Origin: Megalopta genalis
Lineage: Eukaryota; Arthropoda; Insecta; Hymenoptera; Halictidae
Direction of reading: 5' to 3'
DNA: 64,000 nt
Assembly (NCBI RefSeq): GCF_051020955.1
Contig: NC_135019.1
Span: 9,941,501-10,005,500 of the forward strand
In this document: positions 1 to 10,523 of the stretch, piece after piece
Layout of the letters: each line of letters begins with the position of its first letter
Numbering within the stretch: the first letter of the stretch is position 1
Notes under the pieces: model-generated
What the model saw: the letters and a program-made list of their open reading frames with translations, nothing else
What the model was told of the DNA's origin: nothing
Databases searched by the model: none
Position numbers and translations under genes: made by a program

Positions 1-657
1 TTTTCAATGATATCGAAACGGCATTCGCTAAAATAGACATATTTCCGAATAATAATAAAAGACGGAAGTGGCTTATATCTTTACTGTTATCTCTTCCGTT
101 ATTAAAAGTGTCTCAAATCCTCTTCAAAAGGTTGCAATAAACGTTATGAACTGGAAACTCTTGTTTTTTTCTACTTTTGTATAAAATACTTTCACTGCGT
201 TGCTTTCGAAACTAAAAGTTACTTTAGAAATAACAGATACAGTTTTACTCGACTGGTCCTGGTTTCTTGATTGTTGCGAGCGAAGGGAATATTAAACGTT
301 TTCTTTCGCTCAAGAATTCGCGTAATTTGCGATGACCAGGCCCGTGAATCTGCTCGAATACCCATTTTCACAAATTACTTTATAAAAATCTGAAGAAAGA
401 GAACAAGCTCTTGCATTGGCCAGAAAGTTCTTTTGTTAATTAACGCCCGAATAGCGGACCTCTTTGAGTAAAATACAGCTCGGCACGCTTAGGCTCGTTT
501 ATTATTTTTATACACCGATATAATTCATAAAACATTTAAATTTTGTATCCGAAAAATAAGATATATTTTATTTTAAAACAATATTTTCGAACGAGATGTC
601 GTCAAGCCTTGACGAGCGACCATCAGCTCGGACGTTTAATTTTCGAAACGGATAAAA
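1..657. other. AT-rich intergenic sequence, no gene seen
   Basis: No open frame with coding character, splice-site pair or RNA gene is visible. The stretch is AT-rich spacer that runs into the tandem array beginning near 658. Confidence 0.5.
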
Positions 658-1640
658 GGTGAAACGTTTTAATTTTGCATTTCGTTGTCGGTCTCGTCGA
701 TCGAATTTCTCGTCATCTAATAATTTTATATCAGTCGACTAAAAGGTCAAAAATAAATATATTGCTATTATGGAACGTTTAACAATACGATCTAGCGAAA
801 TTCTATGATACGATATTCTATGATACTAAGGTGAAACGTTTTAATTTTGCGTTTCGCTGTCGGACTCGTCGATCGAATTTCTCGTCGTCTAATAATTTCA
901 TATTAGTTGACTAAAAGGTCTAAAATAAATATATTGCTATTATGGAACGTTTAACAATACGAACTAGCGAAATTCTATGATACGATATTCTATGATACTA
1001 AGGTGGAACGTTTTAATTTTGCGTTTCGTTGTCGGACTCGTCGATCGAATTTCTCGTCGTCTAATAATTTCATATCAGTCGACTAAAAGGTCAAAAATAA
1101 ATATATTGCTATTATGGAACGTTTAACACTACGAACTAGCGAAATTCTATGATTCGATGTTCTATGATACTAAGGTGAAACGTTTTAATTTTGCGTTTCG
1201 TTGTCGGACTCGTCGATCGAATTTCTCGTCATCTAATAATTTCATATTAGTCGACTAAGAGGTCGAAAATAAATATATTGCTATTATGGAACGTTTAACA
1301 ATACGAACTAGCGAAATTCTATGATACTAAGGTGAAACGTTTTAATTTTGCGTTTCGTTGTCGGTCTCGTCGATCGAATTTCTCGTCATCTAATAATTTT
1401 ATATCAGTCGACTAAAAGGTCTAAAATAAATATATTGCTATTATGGAACGTTTAACAATACGAACTAGCGAAATTCTATGATACTAAGGTGAAACGTTTT
1501 AATTTTGCGTTTCGTTGTCGGACTCGTCGATCGAATTTCTCGTCGTCTAATAATTTCATATTAGTCGACTAAAAGGTCGAAAATAAATATATTGCTGTCA
1601 TGGAACGTTTAACAATACGAACTAGCGAAATTCTATAATA
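658..1640. repeat. Six-copy tandem repeat, 172-bp and 157-bp units
   Basis: The motif gaaacgttttaattttgc recurs at about 661, 833, 1005, 1177, 1334 and 1491. The first three periods are exactly 172 bp. The later units are 157 bp because a 15-bp block near the unit end (a duplicated 'tatgatacgatattc'-like stretch) is missing. Units differ by only a few substitutions, so the array is fairly young or homogenised. No coding potential is seen. It looks like a satellite or minisatellite block. Confidence 0.93.
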
Positions 1641-3057
1641 CGCAGCGCTGTAACGTGAGAATTTATGCCCCGGCCGTAAACGCAAACAGCAAACCGGTAA
1701 CTGAAATGAACACACAAACAGTATGCAGTACGAATACTCTAAAGATAATACGTAATACTTCTGCGGGGTCCGCGAATGTTGGCCAATTTTATGAGCTGTT
1801 CTCGGGGATACCGTAAGCTCGCAGCCACAAGGATGCTCAAATTAATTACGGACTCGCTTCTGATTCTGCAGCAAAGTAGTTCCTGATGCAGGTGTAATTA
1901 AATTATACATGGCTACTGCACCCGTTAGAAAGAAAAATCGTTGTTAACGAACGGAGCGCCTCGGCGCGACGACGACAGAGGTACACGTTCTCCCGCGCCG
2001 CATTTAGAAATATCGTCGATGCCGGAACGATTTTTAAATGTCGCCGGACTCGCCGATCGACTGATAGCCGATCACGGACAAGTGCAGAACCATTCCGAGC
2101 CGCGATGAAAATTCTATTCCCCGGGCAGCTTCGGCTCGCGCTATATATATATATATATGTATATACATATATATAGCGAAGTCTTATTATTCGGGCGTTC
2201 TATTGTCCAAACTTTATATTTCGACCATTCCGTGCTCGCATCGATCACTTTTATCCTCGACGGTCGAGATTTTCCTCAAATTGAAATATGTTGTAGCGCG
2301 TATAGAGATATAAAGCGGATTTAATTCATCATTCTCTACGGTTTCGAAATTGTTTAAAAAACAGGGACATTCGCCGACTCTCGCGGAAAAAAAAGGGTTT
2401 CGGAATGTTTGTGGTCGATCGACGGTTCGAATCGATACGAACGAACCGGTGAATTCGACCGAAACAGGGGAAAATTAAATAACGTTTTGTTGTACCGGAA
2501 AGCGTTCGCATTGGATTCTACGCAGCGTTAAGAGATTGACAAATTTTTTACGAACTTCTATAATTTCTTACATTTTTAAATACGGTCGTTTGTTCGAATT
2601 TTTTGTTTTTCATTTTTTTTATTTCAATTCCTGTGCTTCCCGAATCAATTATAATGGCTGCCTCTCGCGTGGAGACGCCCTCAGGCAGCGCAGGGATGCC
2701 CTCGGATGCAGACGTTTCGCACATGAGAAGCAGTTCGCAACCGAATCACGTAGTCGGTGAAATCTCGACAGATAGAAGCAAAGTCGAGGCACCGGGCTTC
2801 TACAACGGTCGAGCAGGCCAGATGGGAATACACCTTTTCGTTTTCCGATCTGGAAAACGTTCGACAGTTCAACCTTATTGCGAGGGAGGGACTGTTGTCA
2901 GCGAATTTTTGATACTGCTGCTTGAATGCACAGCCCGAACGCATCGCGGCATTTAAATGCTCGTTTTCGAACGTTCTACTGCACGCTGACGGAGACGCGA
3001 TCGACTCAACGTGCAATAATTAATGGCGTAATCAAGGACGTGATCAACCTTTTAAGC
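1641..3057. other. Intergenic spacer with an AT palindrome
   Basis: No supported gene. At about 2138-2177 an (AT)n run is bounded by inverted gcgctatat/atatagcg arms, making a strong cruciform-prone palindrome. Short open frames at 2329-3016 on both strands overlap one another and have no family resemblance; I treat them as chance. Confidence 0.4.
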
Positions 3058-3157
3058 ACGACGCGCCACTATAGCGGCCTTCGCGGATGTCATCTTTCAG
3101 AACGACACGCCGCTATAGTGGCTTTCGCGGATGTCATCTCTGTGGACGACGCGCCGT
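3058..3157. repeat. 44-bp direct repeat with a GCCACTATAGTGGC-type palindrome
   Basis: Units begin at 3058, 3102 and 3146 (period 44). Each of the first two carries an imperfect form of a 14-bp palindrome around 'ctatag'. The stretch follows 'ccttttaagcacgac'. A partial relative with the perfect palindrome gccactatagtggc lies at about 3816-3855 after 'ttaaccttttaggcacg'. This resembles the end of a TTAA-targeting (piggyBac-like) element with internal palindromic repeats; that assignment is inference. Confidence 0.6.
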
Positions 3158-3815
3158 ATGCACGAAGGAAAGATTTCTTCCCGTAATAACAAAACGTATT
3201 TATTGGAAAAATGGCGTTGCCGGTGAAACAGAATTCACTGTTTTTAAGGTATAAAGTATGTCATTCGACATCTTCGCAACCATTCGCGCGCGAACCTTTG
3301 CGCTCGGATCTCTCTTTTCGGAGGCGTATGTATCACGACTGTTGTTAATTATGGCGTCGTCAAGATACAACAATTTTATCGAGATACGTTTCGGTATCAA
3401 ATTCTACTTAAATCGAGCAATTATTTTCATTTAGTTGCATCATTTTATATTTGGCGGATGATCCGAGAAAATTCTTCGATTGCAAATCATTGTAGGGTAG
3501 CGGAGCCCGTTACTCATTTTCAAGCATAATTAACTTTATATTTATCGATCAAGACGTACCGAATCTTTTTATTCGCGTTCAATTGATTATTTGTTAAAAT
3601 TAAACATGTTAAAGACGGAAGTTTCTAACTTCAACTTTTCGATATTGAATTTGCAAAAGTTTTTGCGTAGCTTATCAAAAAGCTTACGAAAGCTCTGAAA
3701 GAACGAATTTAGAAAAATAAGTCGTTCTCGGTAGGACATCGCAATGTTAATCGCATTGGTTAAACGTATTAAGATCACGTAAAAACAAAGTGAACATTTA
3801 TTTAAATTTTTGTAT
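3158..3815. other. Intergenic spacer, no gene seen
   Basis: AT-rich spacer. Two short minus-strand frames (3200-3400 and 3587-3778) have no recognisable content and no splice context. Confidence 0.4.
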
Positions 3816-3855
3816 TTAACCTTTTAGGCACGATGCGCCACTATAGTGGCTTGCT
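3816..3855. repeat. Partial copy of the ctatag-palindrome element end
   Basis: TTAA followed by ccttttaggcacg and the perfect palindrome gccactatagtggc. The same order is seen at about 3043-3075, in the same orientation, so these are two direct partial copies and not the two ends of one element. Confidence 0.5.
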
Positions 3856-3951
3856 CTAGTAGCTCACTCACTCATCGTTTGAATCAAATAATCGTCTTCA
3901 TATGCATTGTTTCACACTTCTTTTGTCTTCACATCGATTTACAACAGTCTA

Positions 3952-4225
3952 CAGGGTGTCCCAAAAATGTCTCGCAATCCGGAAATGGCGGGTTCCTCGG
4001 ATCATTTGAAGCAACTTTTTCCTTTACAAAAATTTTTTCCGAGGCACCGTTAACGAGTTATTAACGAAAAACAGTGACCAATGAGAATCGAGTACGGCTG
4101 ATGCGAGGCGGCCCAGCTAACCAACGCGCGAAGCCCAGTTCCGCTCATTGGCTCGATCACCTAGCGCCAGCTGAGCTCGCCACTCATTGGTCGCTGTTTT
4201 TCGTTAATAACTCGTTAACGGTTAA
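3952..4225. mobile_element. Foldback MITE, TA-flanked, cagggtgtcccaaaa end, right end truncated
   Basis: The left end reads cagggtgtcccaaaa after a TA. The internal part carries inverted arms: gagttattaacgaaaaacag near 4050 and its complement near 4190-4215, with 'accaatgag' and 'ctcattggt' inside. It is clearly related to the complete element at 44726-45251. The outer right arm is missing. The TA flank and terminal sequence fit a Tc1/mariner-type non-autonomous element (inference). Confidence 0.7.
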
Positions 4226-4532
4226 GAACGAACGAAGACACGATTGTTGAACAATTTTTGACAGGAGGATCGTCGGTGGCGTAACTTGTCGATTCATTCT
4301 TTTTTTTTATCTCGTAACCCACGGTGCCTTTCTACCCTATAAGATGCAGTAATTTTTCACGGAATAATCAGTCGAGATTTGTCGATTTTTTCAAACTAAT
4401 TTGAATGTCTACCATTCGAAATGAATCGCATCGTGAAATGCGACTTTTCAGATTTAATTTAAACCCCACAAATGTAACGAAGAAAATATTTTGAGGATGA
4501 AAACAGTTTATTTACTGCTCCAAGTGTAGAAA

Positions 4533-4663
4533 ACAGATGATTCTTGCCGCTTTTCCCATTAGCTAGAATGTAAATTCCGGCACGAATTATCTGTTCTGTA
4601 GAACCTACATATAGCGCCATCCTTCGTGCCGGTGAAACGCTGGAACTGTGTTCGACGATTTAG
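4533..4663 (-). repeat. Dispersed repeat, inverted partner of 5468-5588
   Basis: The complement of this stretch matches 5468-5588 over about 120 bp, sharing 'gatggcgcta', 'tgtag.t.ctgcagaaca', 'ttgccggaattta' and 'gcggcaagaatcatctgt'. The two copies are about 800 bp apart in opposite orientation, so they may be the arms of one foldback element or two separate insertions. Confidence 0.75.
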
Positions 4664-5007
4664 AAAGAAATTTAATTGGAAAAAATGGAAAGTCAGTAAA
4701 TCTGTTAGTAACCCATTTTCGCATGAAAATGATTTATTAACTTCGAAACATTTTAGCATAAAAGAATTCGGTATATGGTATTAGGGGAAACAAAAATTTT
4801 AACTTACATATTTCCTATGAAAATACCGGAATTCTTCCAAAGTCGTAACACCACACTTTTAATCACGTTATCTTTGATAGTTTGTCAATATCGGGTGAAC
4901 AAAATTTATTTAATTACGTACAAATGTAAATTATTCACCAATCGTTAATAATAATCGTGCCACTGATCTGGCACATGTAGCGCAGATTTGAGTGGGCGAT
5001 ATCAGAG

Positions 5008-5105
5008 CCTTCTTGCGGAGAAAAACTGTAGCAGGCTTTGATGGTCCGTGCAGCGCCACTTAAGAAAGTGGCAAAACACTCAAACTGTTCGCCAAACCAC
5101 GGGAT
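5008..5105 (-). repeat. Partial copy of the 24.6-25.3 kb foldback family
   Basis: Shares 'cttcttgcggagaaaaa', the 'cagcgcca' core and 'gtggcaaaac.ctcaaactgtt' with the complement of about 24945-25040, which is one inner arm of the large foldback element described there. Confidence 0.7.
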
Positions 5106-5216
5106 CCGTAGTACAGATTGCAATATTGCGCGCAATACACTTTTCTATCCGAGGGTCTGAATTACCGACTCTGCAGAACATTCTGTGATATCATAGAACG
5201 ATAATACATTGGATAT

Positions 5217-5248
5217 GATTTACCGACTATGACCATAGTCGGTAAATC
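5217..5248. repeat. 32-bp perfect inverted repeat, 15-bp arms, 2-nt centre
   Basis: The left arm gatttaccgactatg is followed by AC and then by its exact complement catagtcggtaaatc. It lies between the inverted repeat partners of the 4.5-5.6 kb region. It has no T-run typical of a terminator and no coding context. Confidence 0.9.
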
Positions 5249-5467
5249 AGAAACTGAGACAGCAAAATGTACAGACGCGGTATCTGTACGATCCTAAATC
5301 TATGGTAAAATACTACTGTTGCATGTGCTTGGTACGTGTGGATATTTTCCAATACCATAAAAGTGAAAACAAAAAAGAAAACACGAACGTGTACTAAACT
5401 AATGGTGCTAGTTTCACATTTTTTAACAGAAATGACAGGTGTTGCTATCTAGCGGAGGTACATGAAA

Positions 5468-5588
5468 CTAAATCGTTGAACAGTTTCAGAGTTTCGGATG
5501 GCGCTAAATGTAGATACTGCAGAACAAATGATTCTTGCCGGAATTTAAATCGTTTCTTATGAAAGAAGCGGCAAGAATCATCTGTGTT
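5468..5588 (+). repeat. Dispersed repeat, inverted partner of 4533-4663
   Basis: See the partner at 4533-4663. The body contains 'ttcttgccgg' and its complement-like 'gcggcaagaatcatctgt', so each copy is itself weakly foldback. Confidence 0.75.
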
Positions 5589-5750
5589 GGATATGTGCAA
5601 CAATAAATAAACTTCATAGTATGTATCGCACAAACGCAACATAAAAATACTACTTGCGCGAGTCTTTTCTTAGCTGAAAATTATCCGCGTGAAGGAAATG
5701 TTGTAATCGGACGCGTAAGATCATTGACTAACAGACTAAATATATACATA

Positions 5751-6057
5751 TAGGGTGTTATGCCTAACTGAGAACAGTGAAATATCTCGAAACACATCGA
5801 AGCTACGAAAACAATGTTTATACAAAAAGTGTTCAGTATAAAGAGATGTTTTAGATAGCGTCGATAATTTTTTTATTCACATAATGGTGAATGATATTTC
5901 AAGGACAAACTGATTTTTTTAAATGGGACTATACATTTTTTTAGTCATATTACGATGGCTGATTTCAATGCGAATCCAATATTGTATTATTTTGTTTCAA
6001 ATAATCATAAATTAGAAGCAATTAAATTTGCAACAGCGGGAGGGCATAAACCCTGTA
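5751..6057. mobile_element. TA-flanked MITE with tagggtgttatgcc inverted ends
   Basis: The left end tagggtgttatgcc and the right end gggcataaaccctgta are imperfect inverted repeats in a TA-rich context. The inside (about 300 bp) has no open frame. It resembles a Tc1/mariner-type non-autonomous element; the class is inferred only from the ends. Confidence 0.6.
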
Positions 6058-6281
6058 TATAGACTAAGATATATCGGCGATTTGATTGGCTCGTCGTAGA
6101 TGGCGGAGCAAATTCGTGCCCAATTGGTAAAGCTCGTTATCGCGTATTACACCAAATTAAATATTGATTAAACCACATGAAAGTCGTAGTTACAACTACG
6201 TTCTACACCCGCAACCGTCACGTGTATATGTACCAGAGTTCAACATTGGCAAAGCGAACTGCAAGTATTCGTCCTTAAATA

Positions 6282-6867
6282 TTGGGTTGGCAACTAAGTA
6301 ATTGCCGATTTCAGTTATAGATGTTTCTCACTCCCATTTTTATGATATCCGTAAATGTTATATTATAAAATTATTATTATTATTATTATTATGTTATTTT
6401 TTATTATCCGTGAATGTTAGCAACTGGACAAATTGAATGCAGCGGTCAAGGAAAAGCGAGCAGAATTGGTCAATCGTAAAGGTGTCATTTTCCAGCAGGA
6501 CAATGCTAGGCCGCACACGTCTTTGTCCACTCGGCAAAAATTGATGGATATTGGTTGGGAATTGATGTTACACCCACCATATAGCCCCGATCTCGCGCCA
6601 TTGGATTACCACTTATTTCGATCCCTGGACAACTCCCTTCGTGGTAAAACTTTTAACGACGATGACGCTGTAAAATCTCACTTAACTCAGTTTTTGGCCG
6701 AAAAGGATCAGACTTTCTACGAGCGTGGAATTTTCAAGTTGTCAGAGAGACGGCAAAAGGTCATCGAACAAAATGGAAAATACATCACAGATTAAACTTC
6801 GTTCCAAGTAGAAAAAAAATTTGTTATTTCATTGAACAAATCGGCAATCACTTAGTTGCCAACTCAA
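6282..6867 (+). mobile_element. Internally deleted mariner transposon
   Basis: Terminal inverted repeats ttgggttggcaactaagtaa (left) and the complement of cacttagttgccaactcaa (right) lie between TA duplications at 6280-6281 and 6868-6869. The element is only 586 bp, where a full mariner is about 1.3 kb. The 5' half of the transposase gene is gone and replaced by an (ATT)n-rich junction near 6365-6405. The 3' half is open and is listed separately. Confidence 0.93.
6433..6795 (+). pseudogene. Mariner transposase, C-terminal half
   Basis: A 120-codon frame that covers only the C-terminal third of a mariner transposase (full length about 345 residues). The second catalytic Asp is in FQQDNARPHTS (residue 23) and the third in YSPDLAPLDYHLF (residue 58), with 34 residues between them, the DD34D spacing of the mariner family. 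It ends NGKYITD just inside the right inverted repeat, as in intact elements. The DNA-binding helix-turn-helix region and the first Asp are absent because of an internal deletion, so it cannot act as a transposase. The frame has no internal stop, which suggests a recent deletion. Confidence 0.92.
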
Positions 6868-7478
6868 TATTTCACCTATCAACGAAACAATCTATAAGGC
6901 GTCGTGAACTGCGTTCATCGTGACGCTCGCGAGAAAACGTGAAAGTCAATCCGATTTAATATTGTTACGACGACTTTCTTCTGGTTTCGAACGACTTCCC
7001 GCGGCACAATCCGATTCATCCAGGTAAGACCCATTCGAAAGCCGACGGTACGCAGAACGGTACGCAGAACGGAACGAAGACAACAGAGACGATTATGCAA
7101 TAATTGTGGTTTCAATTTTTCCTCGTTGCGGTTGAAGCACTATAACACGGACGAGATTGTTCTATGGTAACAATACAGGAATATTTCATTGTCAATTTTT
7201 CTCGGTCAGCGGATTTCATTTCAGATTGGACTGCGCCGCGAGTACTGCGCGTTTCTTTCGATCATCGAAGCCAAGTAAGAAAAGAATCCCAAACGGGATA
7301 CTATTTTTCTTATTTTTTAAAATGACGTTTATATATATATATATATATTTCTTGAAACTTGTTACAGATCTTTGGTTTTATCTATATTTTATCTATATAT
7401 TTATTTAAATATTTATATTTATATCTTTATAGATATCTTTTTCTATATAAATGTTCAATTTATGTCCTTAGCTTAGAG

Positions 7479-7689
7479 CATGGATGTCAAACTCACGGCC
7501 CGAGATGAACATTTTTGATGTCAAGTATCAGAGGACGTAAACAATAATTTAACTTTATATATGTTTATTACAATGTACTAGTCAAAATAAAAATTTTTGT
7601 TTCCATGAACATTGATTTTTTTTTGCAGCCCACCTAAAGTTAAGCATTGTTTATTTGGCCCAAGTTAGCTTTTGAGTTTAACACCCCTG
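7479..7689 (-). mobile_element. Non-autonomous hAT element, copy 1
   Basis: 211 bp, flanked by an exact 8-bp duplication gcttagag (7471-7478 and 7690-7697). The ends are catggatgtcaaactc and its inverted partner gtttaacacccctg. It contains 'gggcc'/'ggccca' subterminal blocks and no frame. Orientation is opposite to the copies at 11620 and 62936. The 8-bp duplication and CAGGGGTGTCAAACTC-type ends place it in the hAT superfamily. Confidence 0.92.
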
Positions 7690-7802
7690 GCTTAGAGGCA
7701 CTTTAGGCTACTTAATATGTCTAAAAGAAAGATGTAAGAGAATAGTTCTAATTTTATATTTGGATATCAGGTTTGTACTTAGCTTCGATAGGAACTAGTT
7801 AA

Positions 7803-8262
7803 CCTATTGACTGCAACGCAAATTTAGCGCGTCTTGTCCTGGGTGCCACGGTTTTATTTTGTAGAAAACACGAAGTTTTACAAAATATAATAATATTAAG
7901 TTACTGATACAATATTGCAATAGCTTTAATAATAAAAATTGATAATCAATATGTTCTCTACACTATATTATTATATTATTATATATAATATTACATATAT
8001 TATTAATATAATATAATCAATTATATTACATATTATTATATATATATATATTATTAATATAATATAATCAATTATATTATATATTATTATTATATATATT
8101 ATTATATTATACATTTTTCATTCGTCCTTTCTAATAGTTCCTAACTCAAACAGCCATTTGTAGCCAATCTAAACTTGCAGCACCCACTACGAGATATCTC
8201 GTAGCTGGCAGTTTTGGTACAGACGCTTACTGCGAGATATCTCGTAGTTGGCAGTCAATGGG
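7803..8262. mobile_element. TTAA-flanked (piggyBac-like) non-autonomous element
   Basis: Flanked by TTAA at 7799-7802 and 8263-8266. Ends are cctattgactgc (left) and the complement of gcagtcaatgg (right). Two copies of a palindrome built on cgagatatctcg lie near the right end (about 8188 and 8230). The middle is an (AT)n/(ATT)n run. A second copy in reverse orientation is at 62846-63646, where two other transposons have inserted into it. Assignment to the piggyBac superfamily rests on the TTAA target and CCY ends. Confidence 0.85.
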
Positions 8263-8266
8263 TTAA

Positions 8267-8320
8267 CCTCTTGCACTCGAGCGGTGACTCTGAGACGCCG
8301 CTAAAATTGTGCATAAAATG
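8267..8320. mobile_element. 5' end of a cctcttgcactcgagcgg-type element
   Basis: Starts directly at the TTAA shared with the preceding element. It matches one end of the element at 39325-39548 (aaccctttgcgctcgagcgg, then 'gactc.gag.c.cc.ttaaaatt'). It is cut by the mini-MITE beginning at 8323; any continuation after 8400 is not clear. Confidence 0.5.
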
Positions 8321-8322
8321 TA

Positions 8323-8399
8323 TTGGCTTGGGGAATAAGTTCGTAGCGTTTTTATATTTTCTTTTATTTTACCTCCTGCGGACTTATTCCCCAACCTAA
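8323..8399. mobile_element. 77-bp mini-MITE with ttggcttggggaataagt ends
   Basis: Inverted ends ttggcttggggaataagt and the complement of acttattccccaacctaa are flanked by TA. The inside is only about 40 bp. It resembles a mariner-derived miniature element. Confidence 0.8.
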
Positions 8400-8400
8400 T

Positions 8401-10523
8401 ACTTTATCATATAAAATGGAAACACTGTAAGTCGAAAAATCGCATTGATTGAAAAAGGTTAATATTACACTAATAAAAAACAGTCAGTAAAAAAAGTCAC
8501 CACTGAACACGATCGTTCTAAACAAGGCACCTACCTGTTTAACAGTGCGTAGACACGAAAAACCCTAGAAAGAAGTCGCCGACCGCTATGTTTACGCTGC
8601 GAGCGATCGCAGGCAGGAGAAAACGGCAACGATTTCGCAGAACATCGGCGGAACATCGCATCGATATACCTCAGCTCCTATCGGCAAAACCTGCGCAGAA
8701 TCTCGTCCTATCCCCGCATCGCCGTTTCCATCGCCTCGTGAGCTACTTTAGACTCAACGTTGCGCTACTTACTTCTGTTTCGCGCGGCTCTTACCGTCGG
8801 TCGCCGCGGAAAAGAAAACAAATTGTTTTGCTGCGTGTATCATTATAAAAGGCGTTCCATGGCGTCCGGTCGCGTGCACGGGCGCGTAACTGCGTGCCGC
8901 GCGGCCGAGAGGTGCCGCCGGAACGGAACTTTCTACGGCGCATCGTCGGCGTGTGAACGTACCTGCCGAGGACGACCGATGGTAAACGAGGAACGCGGCG
9001 ATCTCGTATCCGAGCGGCGTCGCTCGCCAGGTGGAGTCCCCCCACGCGCGGTCGGCGGAACGGTACGGCTACAGTTCGTTCCACCGGTTGGTTCGCTACG
9101 ACTCGAAAGCTGCGCCGGTGCAGAGAGAGAGACAGGTCTCGACGGTATCGCACAGTGACACGGTGGTCGCGGTAACCGCGACGCGTACATACCGCGATGA
9201 TTACCTGTGAAATATCAGCGGGGTGCCGTGCCCGTGCGTTCGATTAAACAAATTCCGCGATCGTTGATCGAACCGTCGACGGAACCGTAAAAGACGTTGG
9301 CACCTCGCGACGATTCAAATTCGATTCGAATTTGAAATTCGAACGCGGAGAGCGGAAATCGCGGCCGAGCGCATCCATATAATCTGCGCGACGGTGAAAT
9401 GTCGAACGGCCGATGATCGCCGAGGACCCGAAAGCATGAACCTGTGGGAAAATCGTGCGGGATCGGGGCTCGTTCGCGGCGAGAAAACGGGCTACGTCGC
9501 GGACAACCATGACGGCGCGTCGTATCGTTTAGAAGTGCGCTACCCACGTTCGCCGTCCGAGATCGATAAACCGTAGTGTCACTGAAAATGAGCGTTCGCT
9601 TGCGCACCAGGAACTTGCGACTGGCCCGTGGCTCGCGAACAGGACACCGATGATCCGGACAACAACGGCGCACCGTTGACTGGTGTCTCTCGCTCGCGGC
9701 GACGGCGGTGTGGCAGTGGCGACGGTGACGGCGAGGGTGTACGGTGCGACGGTGGTGGCATGGTTGACGAGGACGACGGTGAAGCGTGTCGTCGGTACGG
9801 GTGTTGATCAGGGGGGAGGGGGGGCTCCGATGGTATATTCCGAGCGGAATCGCCGTGTGGTCGCGGATATTCGGGCTGCGACGAGACCTCCTCCGTCGTT
9901 CCTTCGTATTCGCGTAGGACGACGAAACGATCTCGGCGTTGATTAGCCTGCTCTCGTCGCGGGCGGCCTGGCGGCTATCGATTTTATTCCGTGCTCTGCT
10001 CGGAAGATTATCGACGTTCTTATTGCATACTGGCTGACACCGCCGCCGGAGATGCGCACCGATTCCGTCAGGATGTGTCCCCGGTGGACGGTTTCCGGCC
10101 GTCCGTGAGGCCGACGAGATTCCGACGGCGAATCCGAGGGGAGGGGGGGGGGCGACTCTCGCGACGACGCCGATGAGAGTGCACGCGTTTCAAGGAACGG
10201 CCGTCCTGTAGGATCGACGGTGGTGGTGCGTGCGTGCGTCCGCTGGGGAACATGGCGTGCGGAGCGAACGGCACGATCGCCTAACCGCGATCGCGGCACG
10301 TCGATCGGATCGATCGGAGAACTGTGTGGAAACGCGTGTGCGCCGCCACGAGGCCCGCTTGGTGCCCGATCGAGAATGATATAAGGGAAACAAGTGGCCG
10401 CGAGGACGAGGGGACGCCGACACCGCCGCGGAGTGGAAAGGACCGAGAGAAGAAGGAGGAGGAGGCAGGAGGAAGGATATCCGAACGAGGGAACCGGAGA
10501 CAGCTTCGAAAGAAAGCCCGATA
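8401..10523 (+). promoter_or_regulatory. GC/CpG-rich upstream region of the 10.5-kb gene
   Basis: From about 8580 the base composition switches to GC- and CpG-rich and stays so to the start codon at 10524. Overlapping open frames on both strands here (for example 8791-9190 and 9943-10639) are a by-product of stop-poor GC-rich DNA and show no family match. I read this as promoter plus 5' untranslated sequence. No TATA box, start site or 5' splice site can be fixed from sequence alone. Confidence 0.45.
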
